From: Massospora cicadina
Taxonomy: Eukaryota; Entomophthoromycota; Entomophthoromycetes; Entomophthorales; Entomophthoraceae
Length of the DNA stretch: 64,000 bases
Reading direction: 5' to 3'
Assembly (NCBI GenBank): GCA_022478985.1
Contig: JAKSZP010009490.1
Span: forward strand, 1-64,000
Below are positions 9,229 to 20,664 of the stretch, in pieces. The position numbers and the translations under genes were made by a program. The notes beneath the pieces are model-generated. The model was not told where the DNA came from. It searched no databases and worked only from the letters and a program-made list of their open reading frames with translations. How positions within the stretch are numbered: position 1 is the stretch's first letter; each line of letters begins with the position of its first letter.

Positions 9229-9860
9229 TGTCAGGGACTGGTGTACAACTGACCTGGTTGGGGTAGCTAGCCATGAGCTAGCATAACTAAGGGGTTTAAT
9301 CCAGTATTACAAGGACACTTGAGGTATCCAGGTATAAGGAATGGTTGGTAAGCTGGTATGGAAGTTGTCTAAAGATATGGTTTTAAGAGGGGAAAGTTGT
9401 AAAAGAGTTACTTGTAGTCTGGGGTGGTAGATTGGGATTGATAACACATTAGTAAATAAATATAATAATGTTTTCATGATAAAGAATATTTTTATTGACC
9501 GCAAAGATTAACCATATGGATGCTTTAGTTATATATTTTATCCAGCTTTCTGGCCTTACCTAAGCTTAATTAATTTTCTAACATAGTACTAATCTATTTC
9601 TGAGCTTCTGGAATTGTGCTGTGCATATGATTTTGAAAGGTAGTGGGAAGCATCTCAGTCTCATTGAAAATACGATTTCTGCAATTAATTGACCCAATAT
9701 CATTGCAATTAAGGTAAGTTAAGCGATTAATTGAACCAATCCCGTTGTAATTATAGTTTGGTATGCAATTAATTGACCTAACTTTAACACATATTTTCTT
9801 GATCTGATGAACAATATATGCAATCTCAGAACCCTATTAATGTCAGGCTTTACTCTTACA
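9229..9860 (-). repeat. 5' LTR of K
   Basis: 632 bp, with the same ends as the 3' LTR. The differences from 6230-6855 are scattered substitutions and small indels, so K is not a recent insertion. No clear TGG-type primer-binding site follows it on the minus strand. Confidence 0.9.
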
Positions 9861-9865
9861 CTCTA

Positions 9866-10979
9866 GTAGATGTGGGAGTTATCAATGCATAGGATAACTA
9901 TTGACTGGTGATTTATCCCTAATAAGCATTATTTAATCCACCAGGGTTTGATACTTATGGGTACTAAAGGGTCATCAAGGATGATCCTTGACAACAAACA
10001 AGTTATTTGGTTATCAATTTCATTATTGATAATTTATACAATTTGTAGAGCCAATCAAAGTTTGTCAACAATTTAATAAGGGAATTATTAGTTGCTAGGA
10101 GATTAACAACACCTCTGATAGCAACTTGTGAGCTAACCTTTTAGGTATCATGACCTGCTGTTTATGAGTAAAGTTCTATTACCTAAGCATGTTGCTAACC
10201 TAATAAGGGTAACATGCTGGGGTTGAATGAAGGCGATGAGACAAATTCTTTTTTCATTCCAGAAGAGGTCGCATTTCTGGTTAGCAGTGGGATCTGGCTA
10301 AACCAATGAGGGAGATTATTGTTAAATACAACACTATAGGGTAATTCATTGGCAATGGCTGCCGTTTCCAATTGGGGCAACAACAGAAAAGTTGGGCACT
10401 GAATTCCCCTATAAATTCCCTTGTATGTCATTAAATAAAGTAGATCCAGATCCAGATAAGAATAGCTCAAATACTATAGTATTTTAGACTGTCATATATT
10501 TAGTGTATATTTCACTTTGAGATTAGAGTTTGAGGAAAGGAGGTCCTTTGCTCTTTTATATTGCTTCAAGATCTCCACGGACTCTGCGTCAATAGAGAAG
10601 ATAAGAACCTCTGAGCTTTATTAGCAGGTTATGTAATACCAGAGAAGAAGAACCTCTGAACCTAATTGTAGATAAAGTTTATACCAGAAGAAAGAGTTAA
10701 ACGGAGAAGTTTCCTAGCATTCCAGAAATATCTTCAAGAATTAGAAGGACAAATACCAGTTTAGCGTTGGACCTAATACTAAACTTGGCTGTTAGAAATT
10801 CACTAGGGTGATAATCTTAATATTATTAACCTAATTAATTACTATCAATTATTATCAACAACTTAACAGCGCACATATCAGAAAACTGTGCAGTGAATGG
10901 AGAGCTAAAGAGAGCCATACAACTGAAAATACATTGAGTACTCATTGCTAAGAGTAACCAGCTCTCAGAAGTCAAAGTT
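9866..10979 (+). repeat. M 5' LTR, second segment
   Basis: Resumes the LTR after K and aligns with 33515-33862 and 39925-40501. It carries the family TATA box (10410-10417), AATAAA at 10433, two CCTCTGA(A/G)C motifs (about 10612 and 10648) and the CTGTGCAGT block at 10890. It ends directly before the primer-binding site at 10980. Confidence 0.75.
10410..10417 (+). promoter_or_regulatory. TATA box of the M 5' LTR
   Basis: TATAAATT in the context CCTATAAATTCCC is the same as in LTR A1 and A2 and is followed 16 bp later by AATAAA. Confidence 0.6.
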
Positions 10980-10998
10980 TGGTGCTCACTACAGGGGT
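10980..10998 (+). other. Primer-binding site of M
   Basis: TGGTGCTCACTACAGGGG follows the LTR and begins with TGG, the complement of the tRNA CCA end. The same sequence with few changes follows the 5' LTRs of N and R, and related versions follow those of L and S. This conservation identifies it as the minus-strand primer site. The tRNA is not identified. Confidence 0.75.
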
Positions 10999-11041
10999 AG
11001 TTGAGTTTTTAAGCCAAATTTAATAAGAAAAATTATCAATA

Positions 11042-12255
11042 ATGTCCTACAAAAACAAACTTAGGAAGCTTTAGACGGAACTAGAAACCTTCAATAAAAA
11101 TGGGCTAGACTTGGCATCATAGGCCAGTTTTGCTACTTTGGAGGAATGTATGACAAAAGCCTAGGAAGATATTGAGCAAGTTGAAAAGGTCAATAATGAT
11201 CTTTATGGAAAAGTCACCTCATTGAAGTAAAAGGAGACAAAATGATCAAGGAAGTGTTATTTCAGAAAATGGAATGAGGATCAGATAGAGAACACTTATG
11301 AAGATCCATAAAGACATGGAATGAATGCTAAAGTGCATAGACGAACTTGACAATCACAAGTGATTGCACCCAATTGGAGGCGAACAAAGATGGCATTAAT
11401 GCGCATGAAAATCTAATTGTGAAGGCACAACAACCAAGAAATATTCCTGGATCGTTTGCTGCGTTTTCAGAGATGGCTCCCAAAGTCACACCAATCATTA
11501 TTTGGGCTATCATGCAGAGTTCCCCTGCCAGAAGAGTAACAGAAGATATTGGAATATGCCAAAATTACCCACATTTCATTGGGATAAATCAGCCTTTTTC
11601 TGCCTAATTGAGATGCCAATGTTTGGATATGGTGTTAGACAGAAGGCAGTAACGTGATGAATTGCCTAGAAACTGATTGTCAAAGTATCGTGTTACCTAT
11701 CTCAATGTGGACAATTGAAAGTATAGCAAAGCTTAAGAAGCAATTATGACAAAGTTCAGTAGTCCTACGTGTATTTCCAACTGTAAACAAGAGTTTATGG
11801 GAATTCAAATCGAAAGGGAGAGACTCTAGCAGCTTTTATTAACTAATTCTACCAGGAACTGTACATACTGGCTGTTGCAAAAGTATTATCAGATTTTGAT
11901 GCCTGCATCGCAATGCAAGTGGTGTTTAGGCCCTACTGAGACTTGTATCACACTATGGCTTCAGCGCTTGTAAACCAGATGTCTACATCACATATGGTGG
12001 ATCATATAAAAATGTTAGGAGAAACCTTCAAAGCACCTAATTGAACCTTGAAGACCATTCCTGCTAAAAATCAGAACACGGTGAATTTTGCCAAGCCCAA
12101 TATAGAGCAAAAGAATTTAGTCATTATGGGAAACAAGCCTGAAGGACAAAAACAAGTGGACAAGGCTCTGATCTGCTGCTACCAAAGTGGAAATTTGGAC
12201 ATTTTGCCGCTCAATGTTGGCGCAAGAAGCCTAAATAGCAAGTTACTCTGATGCA
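11042..12255 (+). pseudogene. gag: M gag remnant with broken zinc knuckle
   Basis: Starts at a plausible ATG (11042) after a 60-bp leader. A coiled-coil-like acidic/basic region is followed by a capsid part that matches S gag in order (the FHWDKSAFFCLIEMPMFGYG region near 11575-11630). At 12170-12235 a zinc knuckle is readable only across a one-base shift: CYQS, then GHFAAQCWRKK. The second Cys is Ser. At least a dozen stops are present. Gag would form the particle and bind element RNA. Confidence 0.75.
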
Positions 12256-12689
12256 GGATAAAGATAAGGAAACTGGTCAAAATTTGGGAAAAGGACCCGC
12301 AGTCTATATATGAAACAACCTACCGCTGCAATCAAATCTGTTCCCCCTGATACACTTAGTGATGACCTGCATGTTTAATTATATATAGATGAAGAAACAC
12401 CTGATCCACTTTACCAGGTAGTTAATTTTGACATAAATGCAATTACCCAAGCAAAAGTGAAGGGGACAACTATGAAATAAAAAGAAGTTGCTTGGCATAT
12501 GCTCATCAGCTAGAAGAAAAGATCAGTCTTGCCAAAAGCATAGAAGAAATACTCAAGACAAAACTTAACAAGGTGAGCATATTCTCACAATTAGTGTGAT
12601 CAAAGAAAATTTCCCTGATTTATTTACACAAATAATTTATACTTTATATTAAGCAAAATAATCTTACAATTCACTCAGTAAACACTTTA

Positions 12690-13094
12690 TTACAGTACTC
12701 TGAGTGCACGTATGTGGCCATTATAGCTAATCAAATAAGAGTACAGGCAATAATCAAAGGTGGAGCGCCCATTTATATTGTTTAAACTAAATTGGTGAAA
12801 CAGATGAAGATTATGATGGATTTAGAGCACTGGAAAAAATATGAAACCTCCAGAACAGATATCACAATATCTTATGGAGCATATAGTGCACTACTGCTTT
12901 GGTTCAGATCTCTGTTGGTATCAGCTCCAGCCATAATGTTGGCTATTCAAAATTACAATATACTCATTGGGACAGAATACATGAGAAAGTATAATGGCAA
13001 GTGTGAATTTGAGGAGAATACCCTAAAAATTTTAGGGCAAACCCACTCCATGGTATATCAGTGGAAAGGAGAAACTCCACCAACAAAAAAATAA
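12690..13094 (+). pseudogene. pol: M protease remnant
   Basis: Aligns with S protease: YSECTYV, then the active-site region, then SAPAIMLAIQNYNILIGTEYM and FEENTLKILGQ. The catalytic DTG triplet is replaced by KGG at 12754-12762, so it cannot work as an aspartic protease. The last 100 codons (12792-13094) are an open frame. Its role would have been to cut the Gag-Pol polyprotein in the particle. Confidence 0.8.
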
Positions 13095-14031
13095 TTTGAT
13101 AAAATTTAATTTACAGTGATGGTATCATTCCCATCCAATATGAGTTGGTGGATGAAAAAGTAGGGAAATGCTGAAAGAGACTCTCAAAAACTGTGGGATA
13201 CCATTGCAGATGAAAATAATGAATGATATTCTGCTAGGAACACAAATATAGTTAACACAGGGGTAATGGTAGGCATCCTGGAGCAATTCTATAAAGAAGT
13301 TGTCACCCCATGTAATAAAGTGAGACTAGTTATAGTAGCATTGATAAAAATTATAATGTTAGGCCATGGCAAAATAAGAGTGCTACTGGCCAATCTTTTT
13401 GAAAAACTGATGAAGATGGCACAAAACAAAATCATCAAGTCGCTTAATTAATCCAAACCACCAAAATCAGAGAGTTCTATGATTTTTGGGATTTTAGCAA
13501 AAAATGGGTTTACCTGTGGATTTTGATGAAAAAATCCATGTACTAGTGGATCAAGAACAGCTTGCTGGGTTATTGGAACATCAGCAGGAGAAAATACTCC
13601 AACTATTTGAAAAATATTGGGTGATAATTGCTCAGAATGATCATGACCTAAGATGTGCAAAAAATATGATCCATAAGGTTGATACTGGGTAATAACTGCC
13701 AATATGGATGCAACCCATCTGATGATCTAAGGCTGCTGAGGCAGTAGTTAGTGAGGAAATCAGTAAACTTATTGATCATGGGATCCTCATGCCTTCTTTT
13801 GAGTTTATGAGCTAGTTAAATATTTAGAAAAAGGATGTATCAGATTGAGTGGTTATTAATTGCCACTGGTTATACAAAATACCAAGAAGGATTCATATCC
13901 ACTGTCAAGATAGATGACGCGCTTGATTATCTAAGGGAAGCAAAAAAATTTGTCTATAGATTTAGTCTTGGGGTATTGGTTGATAGACTAGCCAAAAGAA
14001 GATCATGATAAAAATGCAATAATCAACACAT
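13095..14031 (+). pseudogene. pol: M pre-RT linker and RT first half
   Basis: 13504-13692 (ELFEKYW, then HKVDTG) matches the linker ahead of RT in S. RT begins near 13690 and is readable in pieces to 14026, including the palm strand that in relatives is LDL-SGYWQIEL. It is interrupted by solo LTR X; the frame resumes at 15331 with QGLYQM. Confidence 0.75.
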
Positions 14032-15330
14032 TGTAAGCCTTAAGGAGCACCCCCTGCACCTCAATTGTGAGGGGTTTTTATTCAGAACAAAAAAAGGGGG
14101 TTAAAATAGAGAATATTTCTCTCATTTCCCAGGGCAATTTAGACCATGTGGTAAACAAGAGGTGGGTGATGGACTACCTGCTAAAGATTGCTCCCCTACA
14201 TCCCCTTCTCACCCTTTAGGTGATGGTGTAGAAATTGGGGAAGTCTGGGGGTGGCGGTGGTAAGAAGCCATTGCTAGCGGAGAGTTTGTGGCCACTCCTC
14301 TCCCTTAGTAATCTCAGGCCCCAATGTGGGGTTCATTAAAATTGATAAATTGTTGGCCATCATAATTAAAGTGTCCACTGTACTCTCAGGTTCAAAACCT
14401 TGTAAATCTGTTTCTTCTCCACAAAAAAGGAGAGCTCATCCACAACAGGTTTGGGCGTAATATAGCTTCATTATGCAATGGGACCTCACATAACTACTTT
14501 GGTCATGGGCATACCAGTTGTACACCAGTCAAATCATCATTGATCCACCAAGCAAAATCGCAATGAGAGTAAAAATTTAGTGGAGAAATTTGACCTTAAT
14601 TTGACTGCCAGGGTGAGGAAAATTTGGCGCCATAAATAATTTGAAATGTTGATTCACCAGAATCAGGCATGATTGCATTACCCTTGGTTAATGCAGATTT
14701 TCTGTTTCCCCAATCCCCAGCACTTAAAGCAACAGTCCCCCACAGGTACTGTTGTAATTCAACCTTTACCTTTTGTTTAATAAACAAATATGCGCGTGGA
14801 ATTTTTTAATTATATTATTATAGCTATCAGGTAGCCTCATTCTTGCCATGTTCCATGTTACCTGGTCTTTGTAAAAACTGGGCCATAGTGTCCATACTCA
14901 CTTCTCTGTTACACTCCCTATTTAAATGAGGATATTGTTATGGTGGTCACCTTGGGTTGACCCCCATATTAGATGCCTTATTGCGTCATATTTTGGCTTT
15001 GCTTCTTGAGGTGATTTCCACCCAGTGGGCTAAGTTTTGCATTCCTTCCACACTTTTGACCCTGAATGTTCCCAGAGCGGATTATGGACCCCTGGGGTGT
15101 CTAAGTAAACAACTGACGCGGATTTCGTGGACACTACTCTTGCAACTGTGTGATCAAAGCAGGTATGCTAGTAATGGTAATTTCCAATTGTTGTACCTCA
15201 GTTGTTCTCCTCCCAATGATATACCAGGTCATATAGATGGTTATACACCTTTTACTCTGGTTTGTGTTTTGGTTGTCCACTCATTCAGACTGTCAGGCTA
15301 GTCTTAACTTTATTAGCCAGTTCCATGACA
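14032..15330 (+). repeat. Solo LTR X (P family) inside M RT
   Basis: About 1299 bp, starting TGTAAGCC and ending CATGACA. It aligns with the P LTR (33863-35012) over its first part: an A-rich run, then CCCAGGGCAATTTAGACCATGTGG against CCCAGGGTGATCTCGCCCACATGG. RT reading frame lies on both sides. Flanks are not a clean duplication (CACAT left, CAAAC right; a shared ACACA occurs if the ends are shifted by a base or three), so the borders are uncertain by a few bases. Confidence 0.65.
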
Positions 15331-16270
15331 CAAACAAGGGTTATACCAGATGATTAGAATTTCATATGGACTATTTAATGTGCCAGATACCTTTCAACGG
15401 GTTATGGATTCCATCTTGAGAGATTTGAAGTTTACTTGCAATTTAGTATATCTAAGAAATAGCAACATATTTAGTTGGAAGTTTACTGATCACCTTAGAT
15501 TTTGATGAATAGTTCAAACTCCTATCAGCAAATTTGAAAATTAAGCCAAGAAAATGACATTTTTTTTCAAAAACGAGCTTGAATAATTGTCCTTTGTGAT
15601 AAACTATGGTGGACTACAGCCTCAACTGCATATAATATTTGCTATTAAATGGATGTCAACCCCCAAAGAGTGTTGAGGATATATAAATTTTTGTTGTCAT
15701 GCTCAGCTACTATCACCAAATTTTCAAAGAGTTATCCAAAATGCCAAACCATTATTCCATCTATTAAAGGATCCAATTGGGATTTGTATAAATGAGGAGG
15801 CCCAAGATTTGCTTGATGAGCTCCAAAATTATCTGATTACCAGTCCAGTTTTGAATTATCTAGATTTCAACTAGGCTTTTATAATTCAGATGGATGCCGC
15901 ACTTATTTAATTAGAGCCGATTTAAGTCAAGTAGATGACGCCAGGGATGCACATTCTGTAGCTTATGTAAGTTAGACATAAATCTGGTGGAAAGGAAATA
16001 CACCATTCTGGAGCATGAATGCCTTTCAGTGATATATGCCTGTAAACAATTTCAAGTGTATAATAAATGGAACGCACTTCAAGGTTGTGACTGACCATTT
16101 ATCTCTACGCTGGTTACATAATCTTAAAGAACCAAAGGGGCGATAGCTTGAAGGGCTTTGAAATTACAAGCATATAATTATGAAATTGTTCACAGGGTGG
16201 GAGCAGCACATCATAATGCTTATGGATTATCAAGATTACCTGCCTTTAATATTGTGTATTAGCCAGTGGA
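15331..16270 (+). pseudogene. pol: M RT second half and RNase H
   Basis: Readable in order: ISYGLFNVPDTFQRVMDSILRDLKF (15356-15435), then YLRN where YLDD is expected, so the catalytic Asp pair is lost; the thumb with AKPLFHLLKDP (15740-15775); the RNase H start IQMDAAL (15885-15905); VVTDHLSLRWLHNL (16084-16128); and YNYEIVHRVGAAHHNAYGLSRLP (16170-16240). Many stops and indels. Confidence 0.8.
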
Positions 16271-16399
16271 TGAATAATTTCAACAAATGATTGATAATTA
16301 ATGGGGATGAACCTCAGGAGATTTTGAACACGCTGAATAAATCCATGAAACATACAGAAATGAATAACAGACAACTTTACAAATTAATTGATAAAATAG

Positions 16400-17036
16400 G
16401 TTTTTATTTTCAAACCATCTGAACATTCCGCAATTGTCTAAGCTGTGCATAAGGTTGTAGGGCATGGCGTCCTGAGAAAAACACTGGATAACCTTCGCCA
16501 GAATTACTGGGAATTGCTAAACTATAACATGGAAGATTATATAGCTTGTTGCATGGAATGTCAACTCCACAAACCCACAAGAACACATAGGAATATTGGC
16601 GAGTGCACCCTGGGTTTGCATGGCACATGGTGTCAATTGGCATGATGGGGCCAATGAGTGTTAGTACTGGAAGAGTAAAGTATATAATTATTGCAATAGA
16701 CCATCTGACCAGATAGGTTGAGACCAAAGCCTTGAGTAGGATAGATGCAACAAGAACCTTGAGATTTATTCTATAACAAGTAATATACCAGCATGGATGT
16801 CTGCAAGTGTACTCAGTAGCAACAGAACCAAGCTTTACAATTTATGTGATACCTAGACTAAAATGAGTTAAGGGGAATCAGAGGAGTAGTATCTGTTCCA
16901 TACCAACTGGAAACAAATGGAATGGTAGAATAAATTAATTGACTCTAGCAGTGACACTAAGAAAATTGGTATTGGGAAAACATCCTATTGGGGATTCTAT
17001 TTAAGTTTAGCAACATTTGCATATAAATCAGTTACC
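16400..17036 (+). pseudogene. pol: M integrase, first part
   Basis: The zinc-finger region AVHKVVGHGVLRKTLDNLRQNYW...CCMECQLHKP lies in one open frame (16445-16645). The core follows in broken frames, with the second Asp region near 16825 and LVE-like codons near 16920. The sequence ends at AYNQLPY, where N is inserted, and resumes at 32381. Confidence 0.8.
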
Positions 17037-17041
17037 ATATG

Positions 17042-17675
17042 AGTTGATCTTCTGGCGGATTAGATACAAATTCAACAGATTGTTGCACAGAGGTTGAACC
17101 CACTGATACAACGGAATGTGATATGAGGATTAACGTTGCTCAAACATAGATATTAAAATATATAAAGTAGAAGCAAAGCGCTTCTGAAAACACAAACTTT
17201 ATTATAGAAAGCAGCGTCACAAAGCCATAACCAAGGGGTCTACATCATATATCAACTTCTTACTGCAGAGTCCATTGCAGCCTTCTAGCTAAAAGTAATC
17301 CCCTTTCTACTCTCTGCCACTACCGTTATCCCTCTCGCTGCAGTCACTTCTACAGCTCAACCAAGCAGATAATATCACTAACTATTCTCTTGGTGTAACT
17401 CTTTGCGAAATTGTAACCATATTGCCACATTTTATTATTAATCTTTGGCATTTGATCCACCAGAAACCATTAGTAAATTAATAATATAACCTATTCTTGA
17501 TTATCCTATGCTTCTAGTCACCAGTAATTGAATTATACCAATTTCAATTAAACTATTTTCTTAGGCAACCAGATCTGGTGGATTCATCTACAATTTCTTG
17601 ACTATCATTATCAAATCTAATTGGATCTTAGTATTTGGCATAGTGGGAGGAAACCATATGGTTAATTTCCTGACA
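17042..17675 (-). repeat. 3' LTR of N
   Basis: 634 bp; begins TGTCAGGAAATTAACC on the minus strand and aligns end to end with 31746-32375. It is preceded (minus strand) by AGAGGGGGAAA, the polypurine tract, at 17676-17686. Confidence 0.9.
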
Positions 17676-18352
17676 TTTCCCCCTCTTAACTAGATGTTAT
17701 TCCTCTGATAGGTCGCCTACGCCTCATCCTCTGCTAACTAATATGAAGGGACCTCATCTATATCCAGGAGCGGAATCTTCCTTATTCCGCCCATGGTTTA
17801 TGAGTCCTTTTATATGGTTTGCTTGTTGTTAATATATCTTGAAGAACTTGGCGTGCACTCAAAGATGATTTAATCACTTGCCAGTTTCTTTAATCATGTG
17901 GGTGCCAGTGCCTATTTTTTCCATTATCTTGAAGGGTCCAATCCAAATGCTAGCTAGCTTATACCACCAATAAATATCCATGATGGTCATGTAACAAGAC
18001 ACGCTAACCTATCATGAACTGCGGCAGTCTGCTATATCATCATTAATTGGAATTGTATCCCTTGATTTTCTGAACAAACTGGTCAAGTATGCTTTAGTCT
18101 AAAGTTTATAAGCGTAGATTTCAAATTCATCAGATAGCATTGAGAGTTTATCCAAAAGTATTCTCTACACAAGAGTAAAGTAGCAGAGGCAGAGCTGGGT
18201 GCCTACCATAGAGTAAATGAAAGGGTTCTTTCTAATAACTGAGTGATAGCTGATGTTGTACGCAAAAACTGCAGTGGAGAGAAGGGTGCTCCAGTCAGAT
18301 GGTCATTCCCTCATAAGCTTCCATTTGATATTTACTAAAGTACCATCAACCC
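17676..18352 (-). pseudogene. pol: N integrase C-terminal part
   Basis: Minus-strand reading gives VDGTLVNI..., then FAYNISYHSVI...NPF and a YGR-like block, then the C-terminal domain, all with stops. The first residues continue directly from the N integrase at 25345: the L insertion falls inside the conserved E-R-V-N-G-T-L-V motif. Confidence 0.8.
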
Positions 18353-18910
18353 TATTGGAATTTCTTAATAGATTTTGATATTCAGGCGCTATGAAGGCTA
18401 CAAAATTATTAGTCTTGTGGCTCTAGCAAGTGTTAAAATAAGGCAACAAAATTATTAGTTTCGTTACAATAATGGATTTCAATCAGAATAATGATATTCT
18501 ATCTTAATTGACCAAAAGGTAACTACGCGAGACAAAGTATGTGGTTTCTTTATAGTTAAAATTTAGAGATACTTATAGGAGAGGATTTAGTAGATCTTCC
18601 TAAGGATCTTTGTGCTTCAAAAGAGGTAAGATATTTTTTTGTTAGAGAATCAAAATTGTTGATTGTCCAATCTGATACAATTTTTGTTAGATGAGATCAA
18701 CCTTCTGATCAAGGGCTCAGCCCTTTCAGAATGCTTAGCCTCCTCAGAAGACTTAGCCCCTTCAGGAAGATAAGACCAATAAATCCTAAGAGTTGATTGT
18801 TGATTAAAAGAGAATCAGATATATCTGATGAGTTTTTTATAATCTTATTAGACTGAACTGCCAAACCTTGATCCTGATTAGAGTTGGTCATTGCAGGTGA
18901 ATTTCCAACA
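18353..18910 (-). repeat. 3' LTR of L
   Basis: 558 bp. On the minus strand it is preceded by CTTGAGGGGGCAT (18911-18923), the polypurine tract. It lacks the small A-tailed insertion found in the 5' copy. Confidence 0.9.
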
Positions 18911-19138
18911 ATGCCCCCTCAAGATATTGCTTAGGGGGCACGTAATTATGAAGAAATCTACTATAAACTCTATTAAAAACAGTCCCAGTGTCAACAGCTG
19001 AAATGGAGTATTCAATACCCTGATGATAGATAATACAATAGGGTCCAGCCATAAGGTATCAAGTTTGTGAATGCGTCCTCCAGATCTAGGATGATAAAAA
19101 AGTACAAGATTTCCTATTTGATACTTAGGTAAGGTAGT

Positions 19139-19426
19139 TCAGGTAGCATTGGTCCTAATTCCTTCTTTTGAAATTGTAGTAGCAAGAGAACTCAAAGCTA
19201 AGGCTTGAGCTCTGATAATTTTTTCGATTAACCTTCTCATAGCTGATTCATTAGTTTGAGGGGTAGCAGTATCAATTATAGGTTGTACACTGGAGGGTAA
19301 AATAGAATCCCGACCATACAGAGCCTTGAAAGGAGACATTGCAATTACATAATGATAGCTAGCCCTGTAAGCTAACATCACGCTAGATAAATATAGATTC
19401 CATCTACTAGGATTGGTTAAAATCAT
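19139..19426 (-). CDS. pol: L integrase C-terminal half
   Basis: An open frame of 95 codons holds the end of the integrase core: LAYRASYHYVIAMSPFKALYGRD (about residues 18-41), followed by a helical linker. A short disrupted stretch at 19427-19429 and a frame change separate it from the core segment immediately upstream. Confidence 0.8.
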   Translation of the reverse strand: MILTNPSRWNLYLSSVMLAYRASYHYVIAMSPFKALYGRDSILPSSVQPIIDTATPQTNESAMRRLIEKIIRAQALALSSLATTISKEGIRTNAT

Positions 19427-19429
19427 CTT

Positions 19430-19810
19430 TCACAGAATGGCTACCAGTGTACCATTACCTTGCTCAACTGAACCATTACTAGAAGGATTATAAGGATCTT
19501 TAAACCGCTGATAGGTAACTATCAATTTAGTAATATCAGATACTACCTGCAAAACAAAAATGGTTCCATTATCAGATAATAGTACTGTTGGGCTACCATG
19601 CCGGGTGAAAACTTGTTTAAAAAGGATGGATGTGGTAGATTTAGAGGTGACAGTGGAAACAGAGACAGCTTCAATCCATTTGGTAAAATGTTCAATAGCT
19701 AGAATGATATAACAATGTCCATAAGTAGCGGTAGGAAGGGGACCCACTACATCAATGCATATAATAGAAAAAGGTTCTGAAGGTCCCACAATTTTATTTT
19801 GATAATTCAT
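19430..19810 (-). CDS. pol: L integrase catalytic core, DDE residues kept
   Basis: 126 codons. Residues 18-22 (CIDVV) give the first Asp, LLSDNGT gives the second (residue 80) and SVEQGNGTL gives the Glu (residue 116), with 35 residues between the last two. One of the better preserved integrase cores in the window. Upstream (19811-20130) the zinc-finger region is broken. The enzyme would join cDNA ends to nuclear target DNA. Confidence 0.85.
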   Translation of the reverse strand: MNYQNKIVGPSEPFSIICIDVVGPLPTATYGHCYIILAIEHFTKWIEAVSVSTVTSKSTTSILFKQVFTRHGSPTVLLSDNGTIFVLQVVSDITKLIVTYQRFKDPYNPSSNGSVEQGNGTLVAIL

Positions 19811-20139
19811 GTTTCCACTACTATGTTTTTAGCAAGTGAGACAAGTTTTAAACACAACGTGCACAGTTTCCAGCATATTATCCCAATAACATCAGTTTTC
19901 AACCACTGTAAAGTCTTAGCAATAGCTCCATGCCCCACAGATTGATGAGCCTCCATAATGGTATTGGTCCTAGAAGAAGGCCAAACAAAAGGTAGTCATT
20001 TAGATCCCAACTTTTTTATAAAGAGAACCTTCTTTAATTTGAGTATCCTTGGTTAAAGATTGTAGCTTTGCTATAACGTCCTTAGATTCACAATACCATA
20101 GTTCAGGTCTGCTCAATTAGGTCATAGATGCAATATTCT

Positions 20140-20600
20140 TCAGCAGTGAATAGAGTCAGTATAGGTAATCAAGAAAGTCCATCTGCATTTTGGTGTATAG
20201 CTTTAGCGTGATGTTGAATTGAAAAGTCATAATTCTGAAGCTTTAGAGACCATCTAGCTAAGCGTCCATCAGGCCCTTCATTTGTTGTAACCATTATAGG
20301 GATGCGTGATCTGTGATAATAGTAAAATGTTTACCATAGAGGTAAGGGCGAAAATTCTTGATGGCTGATAGGACCGCGAGGCACTCTATCTCAGTAACGC
20401 TATAATTGCGTTATGTTTTGTTAAGGGCTTTACTATAAAAAGCAATAGGATGATATACTAGCTTGGAGTCGTGCTGAGCCAGAATAGCCCCAATAGCTAC
20501 ATCACTGGCATCAGTAAATAATAGAAAAGGGTTTGAAAAATCAGGATGAGCTAAAATTTGGGCACTAATTAAAGCTTACCATAAAAGATTAAAAGCTTGC
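20140..20600 (-). pseudogene. pol: L RNase H
   Basis: Minus-strand reading contains the pattern for FLLFTDASDVAIGAILAQ, then ALNKT...[25 protein letters not shown] and [10 protein letters not shown], in frames interrupted by stops. It joins RT upstream (20600-20950) and the integrase finger downstream. Confidence 0.75.
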
Positions 20601-20664
20601 TGTTGCAATTCTTCCCATAAGAAGAACTTCCTTATGTAGTAAGTAAACCAAAGGTTCCACAATT

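Larger units (their letters stand above)
6230..9860 (-). mobile_element. Element K: internally deleted chromodomain Gypsy element
   Basis: Two LTRs (6230-6855 and 9229-9860) are flanked by a perfect 5-bp target duplication CTCTA (6225-6229 and 9861-9865). On the minus strand the internal 2.37 kb encodes a gag fragment, an RNase H end, integrase and a chromodomain. Protease and RT are missing, so K moved either before the deletion or with helper proteins. It lies inside the 5' LTR of M, which resumes at 9866. Confidence 0.9.

Noticed and set aside
9229..9260. Start of a plus-oriented LTR, because TGTCAGGGACTGG looks like a 5' LTR end
   Set aside because: LTR ends are inverted repeats, and the coding order and purine tract show that K runs on the minus strand.
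14061..14095. Hairpin CCTCA-loop-TGAGG followed by TTTTT, like a bacterial terminator
   Set aside because: It lies near the start of solo LTR X in a plainly eukaryotic repeat context, where intrinsic bacterial terminators have no role.
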